In this document: piece by piece, positions 1 to 7,300 of the stretch
Numbering within the stretch: position 1 is the first letter of the stretch
Layout of the letters: every line of letters starts with the position of its first letter
NCBI GenBank assembly: GCA_964643965.1
Contig: CAZXVH010000116.1
Location: forward strand, 1 to 15,851
Source: GCA-2746795 sp964643965
GTDB lineage: Bacteria > Chloroflexota > Anaerolineae > Promineifilales > Promineifilaceae
DNA length: 15,851 nucleotides
Reading direction: 5' to 3'
Notes under the pieces: generated by a model
What the model saw: the letters and a program-made list of their open reading frames with translations, nothing else
What the model was told of the DNA's origin: nothing
Databases searched by the model: none
Program-made: the position numbers and the translations under genes

Positions 1-6
1 GGTCAG

Positions 7-16
7 AACGGCCGTT
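7..16. repeat. Dispersed 10-bp palindrome AACGGCCGTT (first of 18 copies)
   Basis: A perfect palindrome with exact copies, by hand scan, starting at 7, 390, 1233, 3200, 5157, 5680, 5799, 7850, 8093, 8333, 9797, 11009, 12128, 12966, 13485, 13997, 15156 and 15191. The 8-bp core ACGGCCGT occurs with one altered flank near 85, 2265, 3528, 6370, 11409 and 11584. Copies fall inside genes on both strands and in different reading frames (read as N-G-R, T-A-V or K-R-P), so a protein constraint does not explain them. The number is far above chance for a 10-mer. The central CGGCCG could be a methyltransferase target. Its function is unknown. Confidence 0.9.
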
Positions 17-40
17 AATCCCCATCGGGGACGGAAAGGC

Positions 41-75
41 AAAGTGGTCCAATTTTGGAGATTGGACCACTTTTG
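41..75 (+). terminator. Perfect 13-bp hairpin with T run, probable terminator or palindromic repeat
   Basis: AAAGTGGTCCAAT (41-53) is the exact reverse complement of ATTGGACCACTTT (61-73), with a 7-nt loop. The right arm runs into TTTT, as expected of an intrinsic terminator for a + strand gene ending left of the window. The left arm also starts with AAA, so the structure could work on both strands. It is bracketed by copies of the AACGGCCGTT palindrome (7-16 and a near-copy at 85-94), so it may instead be part of a dispersed repeat cassette. Confidence 0.55.
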
Positions 76-126
76 ATTTAGAATGACGGCCGTTTAATAA
101 TTGCGTCTCAAATAAGGGGTTAGTTC

Positions 127-708
127 ATGGCACAAACCAGCGCTGACAAATGGAATGTACGTTATCGTGAGGAGGGGGTCTACTGGCAGGCGAGTGAGCC
201 GGCCGCCCTGCTGCAAACGTTCGCCGACCGGCTGCCGGCCGCCGGGCTGGCGCTGGACGCCGCCGGGGGAGTGGGCGTCAACGGCCTGTTCCTGGCGGAG
301 CGTGGCCTGCATGTGATTGTGCTGGATATTGCGGAAGTGGGGCTGCGGCTGGCTCAGGAGCGGGCGAGGGAACGAGGGGTGTGGCTGGAAACGGCCGTTT
401 ACGATCTCTCCTCCCCCTGGCTGCCCCCAAATACCTTCGATGTCATCCTCAACTTTCGTTTTCTGGAACGAGCCGCCTTTCCCGTTTACAAACGGGCGCT
501 CAAACCGGGCGGCTGGCTCCTCTTTGAAACCTTTGTGCAGACGGTGGCGCAGTCAGATACGCCCTCCTATTTTTTACAACCGGGGGAATTGGCCGCCGCC
601 TTCCCCGAGTTCGACATCCTGCACACCGCCGAAAAAACGCGCCGGAGCCAGCGCTCCGGCAACCTGAAAATCGTGGCCCAACTGGTGGCTCGGAAACGTA
701 ATGCGTGA
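127..708 (+). CDS. Class I SAM-dependent methyltransferase (TehB-like)
   Basis: A 193-aa cytosolic protein. The N-terminus (DKWNVRYREEG, residues 7-17) is typical of TehB/UbiE-type small methyltransferases. SAM-binding motif I is at about residues 41-59 (ALDAAGGVGVNG then FLAERG), followed by the acidic end of strand 2 (VLDIAE) and a post-motif region ending KRALKPGGWLLFET, the usual motif III. The motif I glycine loop reads AAGGVGVN rather than the commoner ACGTGRN. The substrate cannot be read from sequence; tellurite, thiopurine or small-molecule methylation are all possible. The start follows AAGGGG about 8 nt upstream. The gene ends about 10 bp before a heptamer repeat array and converges on the CapA-like gene. 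It lies alone on its strand. Confidence 0.85.
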   Translation: MAQTSADKWNVRYREEGVYWQASEPAALLQTFADRLPAAGLALDAAGGVGVNGLFLAERGLHVIVLDIAEVGLRLAQERARERGVWLETAVYDLSSPWLPPNTFDVILNFRFLERAAFPVYKRALKPGGWLLFETFVQTVAQSDTPSYFLQPGELAAAFPEFDILHTAEKTRRSQRSGNLKIVAQLVARKRNA

Positions 709-718
709 GGTCTGACGA

Positions 719-844
719 GCGTCCACCGCCCCCTGTCCACCGCCCCCTGTCCACCACCCCCTGTCCACCGCCCCCTGTCCACCACCCCCTGTCCACTGTC
801 CACTGTCCACTGTCCACTGTCCACTGTCCACTACTCACTGTCCA
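719..844. repeat. Heptanucleotide tandem array (CTGTCCA type), intergenic
   Basis: About 18 consecutive heptamers. The left part alternates CTGTCCA with CCGCCCC or CCACCCC, giving a 14-bp super-period. The right part is nearly pure CTGTCCA. The array fills the gap between two convergent genes, and the stop codon of the minus-strand CapA-like gene (831-833) lies inside it, so that protein's last few residues (V-D-S-E) are encoded by the repeat. Related arrays, in the same orientation, lie within coding sequence at 6167-6201 and 12398-12488. Period-7 arrays resemble the short tandemly repeated repetitive (STRR) sequences known from cyanobacteria, though the unit differs. Confidence 0.9.
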
Positions 845-2435
845 CCGGCAGCGGAAACCCCTGGCTCAAACGGTAAATCCTGGCGCGAATGTCGGCGGCT
901 TCGACGGCGTCCGCCAGGCGGGGTTGGCCGCCGTACTGCACGATGGCCGGGATAAACTCAAACTGGCGCACCCCGTCCTCGTCGAGCCAGACGTTGAGGA
1001 TGGCGGTACTCGGCTCCCCGTCGATATTGAAGGCGAAGTTGCCCAGTCCATAAAAAATGATCCCCTTTTTGTAAAACTGCACCGCTTGCAAAATATGGGC
1101 GTGGTGGCCGATGACGATGTCGGCGCCGGCGTCGATGGCGGCCTGAGCGGCGGCCGTTTGTTCCTCGCTGGGCGGTTCCACGTATTCATAGCCGCTGTGC
1201 AGCAGCACCACCACCAGATCAACCTGATCACGAACGGCCGTTACATCTTCCGTTATCTCCTCAGGTACAGCCCAGGCCAGACCCGGCGTCGTCTCGGTGG
1301 CCGTCCAGGTGGCGGTGTCAAAATAGGTCCCCCGCGCTTCTACCGGCACCTGCACATAGCCCAAAAAGGCCACGTCATAACCGTTGGCCTGGATGATGTG
1401 GGGCGCACGGGCGGCGGCGGCGTTGGCGCCCGCGCCGATGGGGGCCACGTTTTGCGCCCGCAGCAGGTCGATGCCTTGCAGCAGCGATTCCGGCCCGTAA
1501 TCCATGGCGTGGTTGTTGGCCAGCGAGACCACGTCAAAGCCGCCCCAGGCCAATGATTCGGCGGCGGCCGGTGGGGATTGGAAAGTGTAGCTTTTTTCCA
1601 CGGGCGCGCCGCTGTCGCCCAGCGCCGTTTCCAGGTTGCCCACCGTGATGTCGGCGCTTTGTAACGGCTCGGCCACCAGTTTGAAGGGGAAGGCGATGCC
1701 GCCCCCGGCGATGACGTGACCCAGGGTGCGGTCGAGCATGATGTCGCCCACCGCCGCCAGATGCACCACCGGATCGGCCAGCACGCTTTGCAAAATGGGG
1801 ACGGCGGCGGCCGCCGCTGCTTCTGCGCCGGGTTGGGCCAGCAAGGACCAGTGGGTGTGGTAGGGATAGGCGTCGTCGGTGGGGAAACGACCGTCGATGC
1901 GCAGCGCTTTTTGCGTAGGCTGAATTTGCGCCCAGGGTATGACGCGGACCAGGGCGTGGCCGGAATCGATGATGCCCTGGGCGGTGGCCTGGTCGGTGTA
2001 ATCCCAGTTGGTATTGTAAGGTACGACCAGGGCCAACGGCTCCCGGTTGACGATGAGGCCCTCGGTGCTGTTGACCAGGCTGATTTGCGCCGCCATCTCG
2101 TCGCTGCTCAGAACCCAGGCGTAGGCTGGACTGGCGGCTTGCAATTGGGCCAGGATCGTTTCGCTCTTGGCCTGCCAGCGGGGAGGCAGGAACAGGGAGA
2201 CGAGCGGCGGCGGCGTGGGCGAGGGGGGGATAGTGGTGGGGGATGGCAGGGAGGTGGCGGTGGGAACGGCCGTGGCTGTGGCGATGGCCGTTGGCGTGGC
2301 GCTTGCTTCTGCTAAAGCCGGCTCGGGTTGGCTGGTGGGAGATGGCGAGGGGGTGGAGGAAGGCGGCCGTTCCTGTTGTCCACAGGCAGCCAGCAGCAAA
2401 ATCAGCAAAAGAAAAGGTAAATAGATGGGGCGCAT
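831..2435 (-). CDS. CapA-family lipoprotein (poly-gamma-glutamate/capsule type, metallophosphoesterase fold)
   Basis: A 534-aa exported protein. The chosen start (2435) gives a classical lipoprotein signal, MRPIYLPFLLLILLLAAC, with the lipid-anchored Cys at residue 18. Residues about 22-80 are a Ser/Thr/Pro-rich linker. Residues about 80-220 form a segment of unclear identity. The CapA domain runs from about 225 to 480: AVGDIMLDR (around 229-235), GNLETA (around 266-271), SLANNHAMDYG (around 304-314), and late IGHHAHILQ and GLGNF motifs. The Asp, Asn and His residues are the family's expected metal ligands. CapA/PgsA proteins act in capsular polyglutamate synthesis or as surface phosphatases; no pgsB/pgsC partner is visible, so the role here is open. 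The gene starts 5 nt after the carboxypeptidase stop, suggesting co-transcription. A longer open frame upstream to 2552 overlaps that gene and is less likely. The C-terminus ends inside the heptamer array. Confidence 0.85.
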   Translation of the reverse strand: MRPIYLPFLLLILLLAACGQQERPPSSTPSPSPTSQPEPALAEASATPTAIATATAVPTATSLPSPTTIPPSPTPPPLVSLFLPPRWQAKSETILAQLQAASPAYAWVLSSDEMAAQISLVNSTEGLIVNREPLALVVPYNTNWDYTDQATAQGIIDSGHALVRVIPWAQIQPTQKALRIDGRFPTDDAYPYHTHWSLLAQPGAEAAAAAAVPILQSVLADPVVHLAAVGDIMLDRTLGHVIAGGGIAFPFKLVAEPLQSADITVGNLETALGDSGAPVEKSYTFQSPPAAAESLAWGGFDVVSLANNHAMDYGPESLLQGIDLLRAQNVAPIGAGANAAAARAPHIIQANGYDVAFLGYVQVPVEARGTYFDTATWTATETTPGLAWAVPEEITEDVTAVRDQVDLVVVLLHSGYEYVEPPSEEQTAAAQAAIDAGADIVIGHHAHILQAVQFYKKGIIFYGLGNFAFNIDGEPSTAILNVWLDEDGVRQFEFIPAIVQYGGQPRLADAVEAADIRARIYRLSQGFPLPVDSE

Positions 2436-2440
2436 AAGGG

Positions 2441-3331
2441 TTAATCCGGGATGCAAGGTTCGGGTTGGTTGAGCAGTTGGTACTCCGTCAGGGTGAGATT
2501 CAACTCTTTGAGCTGCGCCGCCATCTCCGGGCCGACGTAGCGATAATGCCACGGTTCGTAATAAAAGCCCGTGACCTCCGAGGCTTCCCGTGTGTAACTG
2601 AGGCTAAAGCCGTAGCGGTGGGCGTTTTCCAGCAGCCAGATGCCTTCCGGCGTCTTGAAGAAGTAGGTATGGAACTCAATGTCGGGGATTTCCGTCACAT
2701 CCGCCAGCGAAGGCGAGCCAAAATCCACCACCGTGCCTAACTGGTGTTCGCTATGCCCCGGCCGGGCGCTGACAATGGCAGCGCGTTCCGGCTCCAGGCG
2801 GTTCCACTTCTCCCAGGCAATGGCTTGGGCGGAGTAGCTGCGGTAGCCGGAGATGATTTGGGGTTCCAGCCCGGCCGTCTGCATATCGGCGATCAGGGCC
2901 AGCAGCGGCTGCAGGGCGACCTGGCGGATCTCGGTGGGATAACCGAGGGTGACGGTCATGGGCAGGTAATCGGTGAGCAGTATCAGGTCTTGGGGGGCGT
3001 ACTCCCGGCTGAGATTGTAAGTTTGGCTGACGAGGGTGAAGAGATCGTCGTCAGAAGGAATGCGCCGGCTGCACAGGCCGATGGGGGTGGCGGTGGGCGT
3101 GTTAACCGGCGTGGCGGTGGCGGTGCTGGTGGGAATGGCGGTGGGCGTGGCCGGCGGCGGTTGTTTGGTGAAGGTGGCGGAGGGAGAGGGGGAAGGGGAA
3201 ACGGCCGTTGCTGTCAGGGTGGGTGTAAACGAAACGGGTGGGATGGCTGCGGCCGGCTCCGCCGCCAACGCCCGGCAGCCCCCCAACAACAGGTTGCCCC
3301 ATAACAAATTGATCAACATCCAAATACGCAT
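2441..3331 (-). CDS. VanY-type D-alanyl-D-alanine carboxypeptidase lipoprotein
   Basis: A 296-aa zinc peptidase of the LAS/M15B family that trims the terminal D-Ala of peptidoglycan stem peptides outside the membrane. From the chosen start, MRIWMLINLLWGNLLLGGC is a lipoprotein signal with lipobox LGGC (Cys 19). A Ser/Thr/Pro linker follows to about residue 85. The catalytic domain has the substrate-loop motif SGYRSY (around 161), zinc ligands His196 and Asp203 within SEHQLGTVVDF, and EPWHYRY (around 259-265), which supplies the general base Glu259 and third ligand His262. All key residues are present. The start is set by the signal peptide. No good Shine-Dalgarno is seen, and a promoter-like TACAAT lies only 9 nt upstream, so the message may be leaderless. 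It is followed 5 nt later by the CapA-like gene, probably as one operon. Confidence 0.88.
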   Translation of the reverse strand: MRIWMLINLLWGNLLLGGCRALAAEPAAAIPPVSFTPTLTATAVSPSPSPSATFTKQPPPATPTAIPTSTATATPVNTPTATPIGLCSRRIPSDDDLFTLVSQTYNLSREYAPQDLILLTDYLPMTVTLGYPTEIRQVALQPLLALIADMQTAGLEPQIISGYRSYSAQAIAWEKWNRLEPERAAIVSARPGHSEHQLGTVVDFGSPSLADVTEIPDIEFHTYFFKTPEGIWLLENAHRYGFSLSYTREASEVTGFYYEPWHYRYVGPEMAAQLKELNLTLTEYQLLNQPEPCIPD

Positions 3332-3340
3332 AGCGCCGGG

Positions 3341-3369
3341 ATTGTAGCGCAGAAGCGCAGGCAAGTGAA
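3341..3369 (-). promoter_or_regulatory. Candidate promoter of the vanY-like/capA-like operon
   Basis: On the minus strand, TTCACT (3364-3369) and TACAAT (3341-3346) are separated by 17 nt and match -35/-10 consensus at 4/6 and 5/6. The predicted transcription start lies only about 3 nt before the ATG at 3331, implying a leaderless or near-leaderless transcript. This agrees with the lack of a ribosome binding site. Confidence 0.4.
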
Positions 3370-3429
3370 ATTGTTCTCCCGCAAACACTCATCAAACGGC
3401 TTTATTCAAACAGGAGGCAGGGGTGGGGA

Positions 3430-4755
3430 TCACCGCCGGCGGTGGCTGCTTGCGGCGCTGCGGCTGCTGCTCATAAACATGGTTGACGGCAATGTGAAGC
3501 CATGATTCTTGAGCCGCTGTTCGCAAGACGGCCGTACCCCGTTGGGGGCAAACTCGCCATAAACCTTGCCATCTTTCTCGCCTGATTCCTGGAAGGTGAA
3601 AATATCCTGCATCACCGGCATTTCCCCTTCTAGCCCGATCAGTTCGGTGATGGCGATCACCTTGCGCTGCCCATCTCGCAGCCGGGCTTGCTGCACAATC
3701 AGATCCACCGCCGCCACGATTTGCTTGCGCACCACCGACAGCGGTAAATCCATGCCGGCCATCAACACCAACGTCTCCAGGCGGGAAATGGTGTCACGGG
3801 GATTATTGGCGTGAATGGTGGTCAGGCTGCCATCATGGCCGGTATTCATCGCTTGCAGCATATCCAGCGCCTCGCCGCCCCGACATTCCCCCACCACAAT
3901 GCGTTCCGGCCTCATGCGCAGCGAGTTGATCACCAAATCCCGGATGGTCACTTCGGTGTCGCCACGGCGAGTGGGCTTTTTCGTTTCCAGGCGCACCACA
4001 TGCCGCTGCAACAGATTTAGTTCGGCCGCATCTTCAATGGTGACAATGCGGTCGCTGCCCGGAATGAAACTGGAAAGCACGTTGAGCAGCGTCGTTTTAC
4101 CGGAGCCAGCGCCGCCACTGACCACGATGTTCAGCCGGGAAACCACACACGCCTGCAAGAAATCGGCCATATCTTTATTCAGGCTGCCAAAGTCGATGAG
4201 ATCGTTAATTTGAAAGGGGGTCTTGGAGAATTTGCGGATGGTGATATTGGGGCCGTCAATGGCGCAGGGCGGCACCACCGCGTTCACCCGAGAACCGTCC
4301 GGCAGCCGGGCATCCACCAGAGGTGAATCCCGGTTGGCCGAGCGTCCTAGCGGCTTAATGATTTTATTGATCACCCGCTCCACATGGGCGTCATCGACAA
4401 ATACGACGCCGCTTTCGATGATCTTGCCTTTCTGCTCTATGTAAACCAGGTCGAAGCGGTTGACCATCACCTCAGTTGTGGCGGCGTCTTGGAGCAAGGG
4501 TTCGATAGGACCAAAGCCTACAATTTCATCCACCAGTGCCTCAAAAAAGAGCGGCTCCAGTGGCGGTGGAATATTCAGCCTGGCATGTTTCTGCGCCATT
4601 TCGTAACGTTCTTTGATCAACTGAATAGTTTGCGGGTCGCGGGAAGGCATGGTTTTATCACCCAGGGACGTTTCGATTTTTTCGGCCAGCCACAACACGG
4701 CTTTGCGTAGTTCACGATCCTGTAATTGGGCAATTGGGATATTTTTAGCTGTCAT
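3430..4755 (-). CDS. cpaF: CpaF-family secretion ATPase (Tad/Flp pilus, type II/IV secretion superfamily)
   Basis: A 441-aa cytosolic hexameric ATPase that powers assembly of Tad/Flp pili or related secretion machines. An N-terminal helical domain (about 1-95) contains DEIVGFGPIEPLL and TEVMVNR, hallmarks of CpaF/VirB11 proteins. Walker A is GGAGSGKT (214-221), the Asp box is around EDAAEL (241-246), Walker B is RIVVGE (285-290), and the His box is TIHANNP (313-319). Length is normal for CpaF; the last dozen residues (Ser- and Arg-rich) are a variable tail. The ATG is preceded by GGAG about 11 nt upstream. No cpaE, tadB, tadC or flp gene flanks it, so it is a solitary copy here; its partner genes would have to be elsewhere. 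It is separated from the vanY-like gene by about 100 bp, which contains that gene's own promoter-like sequence. Confidence 0.93.
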   Translation of the reverse strand: MTAKNIPIAQLQDRELRKAVLWLAEKIETSLGDKTMPSRDPQTIQLIKERYEMAQKHARLNIPPPLEPLFFEALVDEIVGFGPIEPLLQDAATTEVMVNRFDLVYIEQKGKIIESGVVFVDDAHVERVINKIIKPLGRSANRDSPLVDARLPDGSRVNAVVPPCAIDGPNITIRKFSKTPFQINDLIDFGSLNKDMADFLQACVVSRLNIVVSGGAGSGKTTLLNVLSSFIPGSDRIVTIEDAAELNLLQRHVVRLETKKPTRRGDTEVTIRDLVINSLRMRPERIVVGECRGGEALDMLQAMNTGHDGSLTTIHANNPRDTISRLETLVLMAGMDLPLSVVRKQIVAAVDLIVQQARLRDGQRKVIAITELIGLEGEMPVMQDIFTFQESGEKDGKVYGEFAPNGVRPSCEQRLKNHGFTLPSTMFMSSSRSAASSHRRR

Positions 4756-4791
4756 TTTGCTGCTACTCCAAAGGGATTGGAGATCAGAGAT

Positions 4792-4828
4792 TTAGAGAGT
4801 GGGGATTGAATTAATCTGCGCTCTCTAA
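4792..4828 (-). other. Inverted repeat in the cpaF leader
   Basis: TTAGAGAG (4792-4799) and CTCTCTAA (4821-4828) form an 8-bp perfect stem with a 21-nt loop. It lies between a -10-like element at 4861-4866 and the cpaF start (4755). It could be an operator or a leader hairpin. No known riboswitch class is recognised. Confidence 0.3.
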
Positions 4829-4860
4829 TTTCTTAATCTCATGATGCATGATAAGGCTTG

Positions 4861-4866
4861 ATTATA
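4861..4866 (-). promoter_or_regulatory. Candidate -10 element for cpaF
   Basis: A perfect TATAAT on the minus strand about 105 nt upstream of the cpaF ATG, within the 138-bp space between cpaF and hyuB. No convincing -35 lies at 16-18 nt. If used, it gives a leader of about 100 nt containing the inverted repeat at 4792-4828. Confidence 0.25.
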
Positions 4867-4893
4867 TGGAATAGCTGCGACTGTTAGTATAGG

Positions 4894-6519
4894 TTATAGG
4901 TCGGGGTGTGGGCGCCGCCCCCAACCGCCGCCGCCGGGAGTTTCCAGGCGTAAAATGTCGTCGGCCTGGAGCGCCAGGCTGGTTTTACCCCCCAATTTTG
5001 TTTCCTGACCGTCACGGATCAGGCTGTTTTGGCCGGGCTGACCGGGTTCGCCCCCTTGCAGGCCATAGGGCGGCAGGACGCGACGTTCGCTGGTGAGGGT
5101 GGCTGTGACCGGGCTGAGGAAACGTACAGCCCGCACCAGACCATCCCCGCCCCGGTAACGGCCGTTTCCCCCCGAGCCTTCTCTCAGCTGATAACGTTCC
5201 ACCCGCAACGGGTAGCTGTATTCCAATGCTTCCACCGGCGTATTCAAGGTATTGCTCATGTGGACGTGTAAGCCGCTGCCGCCATCGGCTTGTGGTCCCG
5301 CGCCCGCGCCGCCGCCGCTGGTTTCATAATAGGCAAAGGGCTGCCCCGCCTGCTCTGGATCAGCGGCCGGCTGAACGCCGCCAAAGGTGAGATTATTCAT
5401 GGTTCCCTGGCTGGCGGCGGGGATGATCTGCGGCAGGGCGAGGGCCAGGGCGCCAAAGATGACATCCACAATACGCTGCGAGGTCTCCACGTTACCGGCC
5501 GCCACCGCATGGGGTGGGTGGGGATGAAGCAGGGAGCCGGGGGGGATGGTGAGGCTGAGGGGCATAAACGCTCCCTCGTTCATGGGCAGGTCGATGCCCA
5601 GCAGGGCCAGGGCCACACAGCGCAAACAGTAGGCGGCGGCGGAGAGGGCGATGGCCGGTACTGCGTTGAGATTCCCGGAAACGGCCGTTGCTGTGCCTGC
5701 AAAATCAATCGTCATCTGCTCCTCATGGATGGTAATGGTGGCCTGGATGGGGATGGGGTTGGCGTCTGCCTCCGGGTCGAGATAATCGGTGAAAGTGAAA
5801 CGGCCGTTTGGCATTTGCCGGATGGCGGCCCGCGTCATACTATTCGCGTAGTCAATAAGGCTATCTGCCTGAAACAGCACAGTAGCTAAACCCGAACGCG
5901 CCACAATCTCATGCAGCCGTTTCTCGCCGGTGGTGTGGGCGGCCAACTGCGCCGCCAGGTCGCCTTGCCGCTCTTGAGGGGTACGCACATTGCGCAAAAT
6001 GAGCTGCCACAGCGCCTCGTTGCGCTGCCCGCCGTCAACCAGTTTGAGCGGGGGGATGATGATGCCTTCCTGGAACAGTTCGGTAGAGAGGGGCATGGAA
6101 CCCGGCGACATGCCGCCCACGTCCGCATGATGGGCGCGACTGGCCACAAAAAACGCCGGTTGTTTCCCATCCACTGTAAACTGTCCACTGTCCCCTGCAA
6201 ACACCGGCGAGACCAGGGTAATATCAGGCAGATGATTGCCGCCCTGGTACGGGTCGTTGAGGATGACGACATCGGCGGGTTGGAAGGGAGCGCAGTGCTG
6301 GATGGCGGCCCGCACAGAAGCGGGCATCGCTCCCAGGTGGACGGGGATATGGGCGGCCTGGGCTAATAAACGGCCGTCTCCCAAAAACAAGGCGCAGCTA
6401 AAATCGAGCCGTTCCTTGATATTGGGGCTGTAAGCCGTTCGCGCCAGGGTGACGCCCATTTCTTCGGCCACAGAGGCAAATAAATGGCGGAAAATGGAGA
6501 GCGAGGCTGCGTTTATCAA
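4894..6519 (-). CDS. hyuB: Hydantoinase B/5-oxoprolinase beta-type subunit
   Basis: A 541-aa protein matching HyuB (ATP-dependent N-methylhydantoinase/oxoprolinase family), which opens cyclic amides together with the ATPase subunit HyuA. Family motifs include the N-terminal RTAYSPNIKERLDFSCALF (27-45), IPVHLGAMPASV (58-69), NDPYQGGNHLPD (88-99), SRAHHADVGG (127-136) and the C-terminal TPGGGGWG. Translation starts at a TTG (6519): the upstream frame is closed by a stop, and the N-terminus aligns with the family. A heptamer repeat (6167-6201) inserts about a dozen residues (AGDSGQFTVDGKQ, around 108-120) where relatives usually have a very short turn. The gene starts 4 nt after the phosphoribosyltransferase stop, so it is translationally linked. 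No hyuA is present, which is unusual because hyuA and hyuB normally sit together. Confidence 0.9.
   Translation of the reverse strand: MINAASLSIFRHLFASVAEEMGVTLARTAYSPNIKERLDFSCALFLGDGRLLAQAAHIPVHLGAMPASVRAAIQHCAPFQPADVVILNDPYQGGNHLPDITLVSPVFAGDSGQFTVDGKQPAFFVASRAHHADVGGMSPGSMPLSTELFQEGIIIPPLKLVDGGQRNEALWQLILRNVRTPQERQGDLAAQLAAHTTGEKRLHEIVARSGLATVLFQADSLIDYANSMTRAAIRQMPNGRFTFTDYLDPEADANPIPIQATITIHEEQMTIDFAGTATAVSGNLNAVPAIALSAAAYCLRCVALALLGIDLPMNEGAFMPLSLTIPPGSLLHPHPPHAVAAGNVETSQRIVDVIFGALALALPQIIPAASQGTMNNLTFGGVQPAADPEQAGQPFAYYETSGGGAGAGPQADGGSGLHVHMSNTLNTPVEALEYSYPLRVERYQLREGSGGNGRYRGGDGLVRAVRFLSPVTATLTSERRVLPPYGLQGGEPGQPGQNSLIRDGQETKLGGKTSLALQADDILRLETPGGGGWGRRPHPDL
6167..6201. repeat. Heptanucleotide array inside hyuB
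   Basis: Five consecutive heptamers: CCATCCA, CTGTAAA, CTGTCCA, CTGTCCC, CTGCAAA. They belong to the same family as the arrays at 719-844 and 12398-12488, in the same strand orientation. The segment is translated on the minus strand as a G-Q-F-T-V-D type peptide and keeps the hyuB frame open. Confidence 0.85.
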
Positions 6520-6523
6520 GCGG

Positions 6524-7072
6524 TTAATCTATGTAGATGGGTAGATTGCCCAGCGCCACGATATCATGCCAGTTGTCGTCGCCTTCGGTGAAAACGGCCG
6601 CTACCCGACTGATTTTGCCGCCTGCTTTCTCCACCAACTGCCCCATGCCTTTGAGGGTGCTGCCGGTGCTGACCACATCATCGACGAGGATGGCTTGTTT
6701 GCCCTGCACCAGCGCCTGGTCTTTTTCATCCAGGTACAGCTGCTGTGGTTTGCCGGTGGTGATGGAAACCGTTTCCGCGCTTAAAGCTTCGCCCATGTAG
6801 GATTTGTAGGATTTGCGCAGGACCACATAGGGCAGCCCCATGAGGGCGCTCATCTCATAAATGAGGGGGATGCTTTTGGCTTCGGCGGTGACTAACACGT
6901 CTGCTTTAATGTTTTTAAGCTGTTCGGCCAGGGCGGCGGCGGCCGCTTTGACCACGTTGGTATCGCCCAGCATGTTGAAAATGGCGATGCGGATGCCCGG
7001 GGCTACTTCAAATAAGGGCAGATGGCGGATGATGCCGGCGATTTGTACGGTATGGGTGTCACGGGGGGGCAT
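6524..7072 (-). CDS. Purine (adenine-type) phosphoribosyltransferase family protein
   Basis: A 182-aa cytosolic PRTase. The PRPP-binding loop is VDDVVSTGSTL (130-140), with the two acidic residues and the Thr/Ser-Gly-Ser/Thr typical of type I PRTases. Length and order, with LVTAEAKSIPL (60-70) and a flexible-loop RKSYKSYMGEAL (86-97), match adenine phosphoribosyltransferases and their close relatives, which convert a free purine plus PRPP to the nucleotide. Exact base specificity cannot be assigned. The ATG has a good ribosome binding site (AAAGGAG, about 8 nt upstream). It is the first gene of a two-gene operon with hyuB, whose start lies 4 nt past this stop. The pairing hints at nucleobase or cyclic-amide salvage, but that is inference. 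Confidence 0.87.
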   Translation of the reverse strand: MPPRDTHTVQIAGIIRHLPLFEVAPGIRIAIFNMLGDTNVVKAAAAALAEQLKNIKADVLVTAEAKSIPLIYEMSALMGLPYVVLRKSYKSYMGEALSAETVSITTGKPQQLYLDEKDQALVQGKQAILVDDVVSTGSTLKGMGQLVEKAGGKISRVAAVFTEGDDNWHDIVALGNLPIYID

Positions 7073-7111
7073 GGCTCAAACTCCTTTAAACGTGATGATT
7101 GATGCGTGAAG

Positions 7112-7141
7112 AGTATACTCGCAATGGGCATAATCTGACAT
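7112..7141 (-). promoter_or_regulatory. Candidate promoter of the phosphoribosyltransferase/hyuB operon
   Basis: On the minus strand, ATGTCA (7136-7141) and TATACT (7112-7117) are separated by 18 nt, with 4/6 and 5/6 matches to sigma70 consensus. The predicted start, near 7105, leaves a leader of about 33 nt carrying the AAAGGAG ribosome binding site. Confidence 0.4.
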
Positions 7142-7300
7142 TTTTACCAGAGGTGGCGCGGTCAGAAAGCAGCCCTTCGGGACTGAGATGCGGTCACAGC
7201 GAGTATATGCCGCTAAGTTTACCCTGCCCTGGATGATTTGGCATTACGTTTTTCCCTTTTTGGCGTTAAAATGCCCCTGTAGCGTCATTGGAGTGCATAG
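7142..7300. other. Spacer between divergent genes, no gene seen
   Basis: About 160 bp between the minus-strand operon promoter and the 25-bp repeat array. It holds two short direct repeats of GCGGTCA (near 7158 and 7191) and a small CCC-TTC-GGG hairpin between them. No convincing coding sequence is present. It presumably holds the upstream control region of the quinone oxidoreductase, but no clear -35/-10 pair could be picked. Confidence 0.4.

Noticed and set aside
500..838. Minus-strand open frames starting in the heptamer array, with W-T-V-D-S-G-Q repeats
   Set aside because: They exist only because the heptamer lacks stops in every frame. They overlap the real methyltransferase gene and have no domain or ribosome binding site.
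2436..2552. Upstream start for the CapA-like protein (39 extra residues)
   Set aside because: It would overlap the carboxypeptidase gene by over 100 bp and bury an excellent lipoprotein signal peptide.
3332..3388. Upstream start for the VanY-type protein (19 extra residues)
   Set aside because: It would put hydrophilic residues before the lipoprotein signal and overlap the probable promoter.
3430..4755. A complete Tad pilus locus
   Set aside because: Only cpaF is present. The flanking genes are unrelated to pilus assembly.
5290..5889. 199-aa + strand open frame opposite hyuB
   Set aside because: It is an antisense shadow of a well-supported gene in GC-rich sequence, with no recognisable domain.
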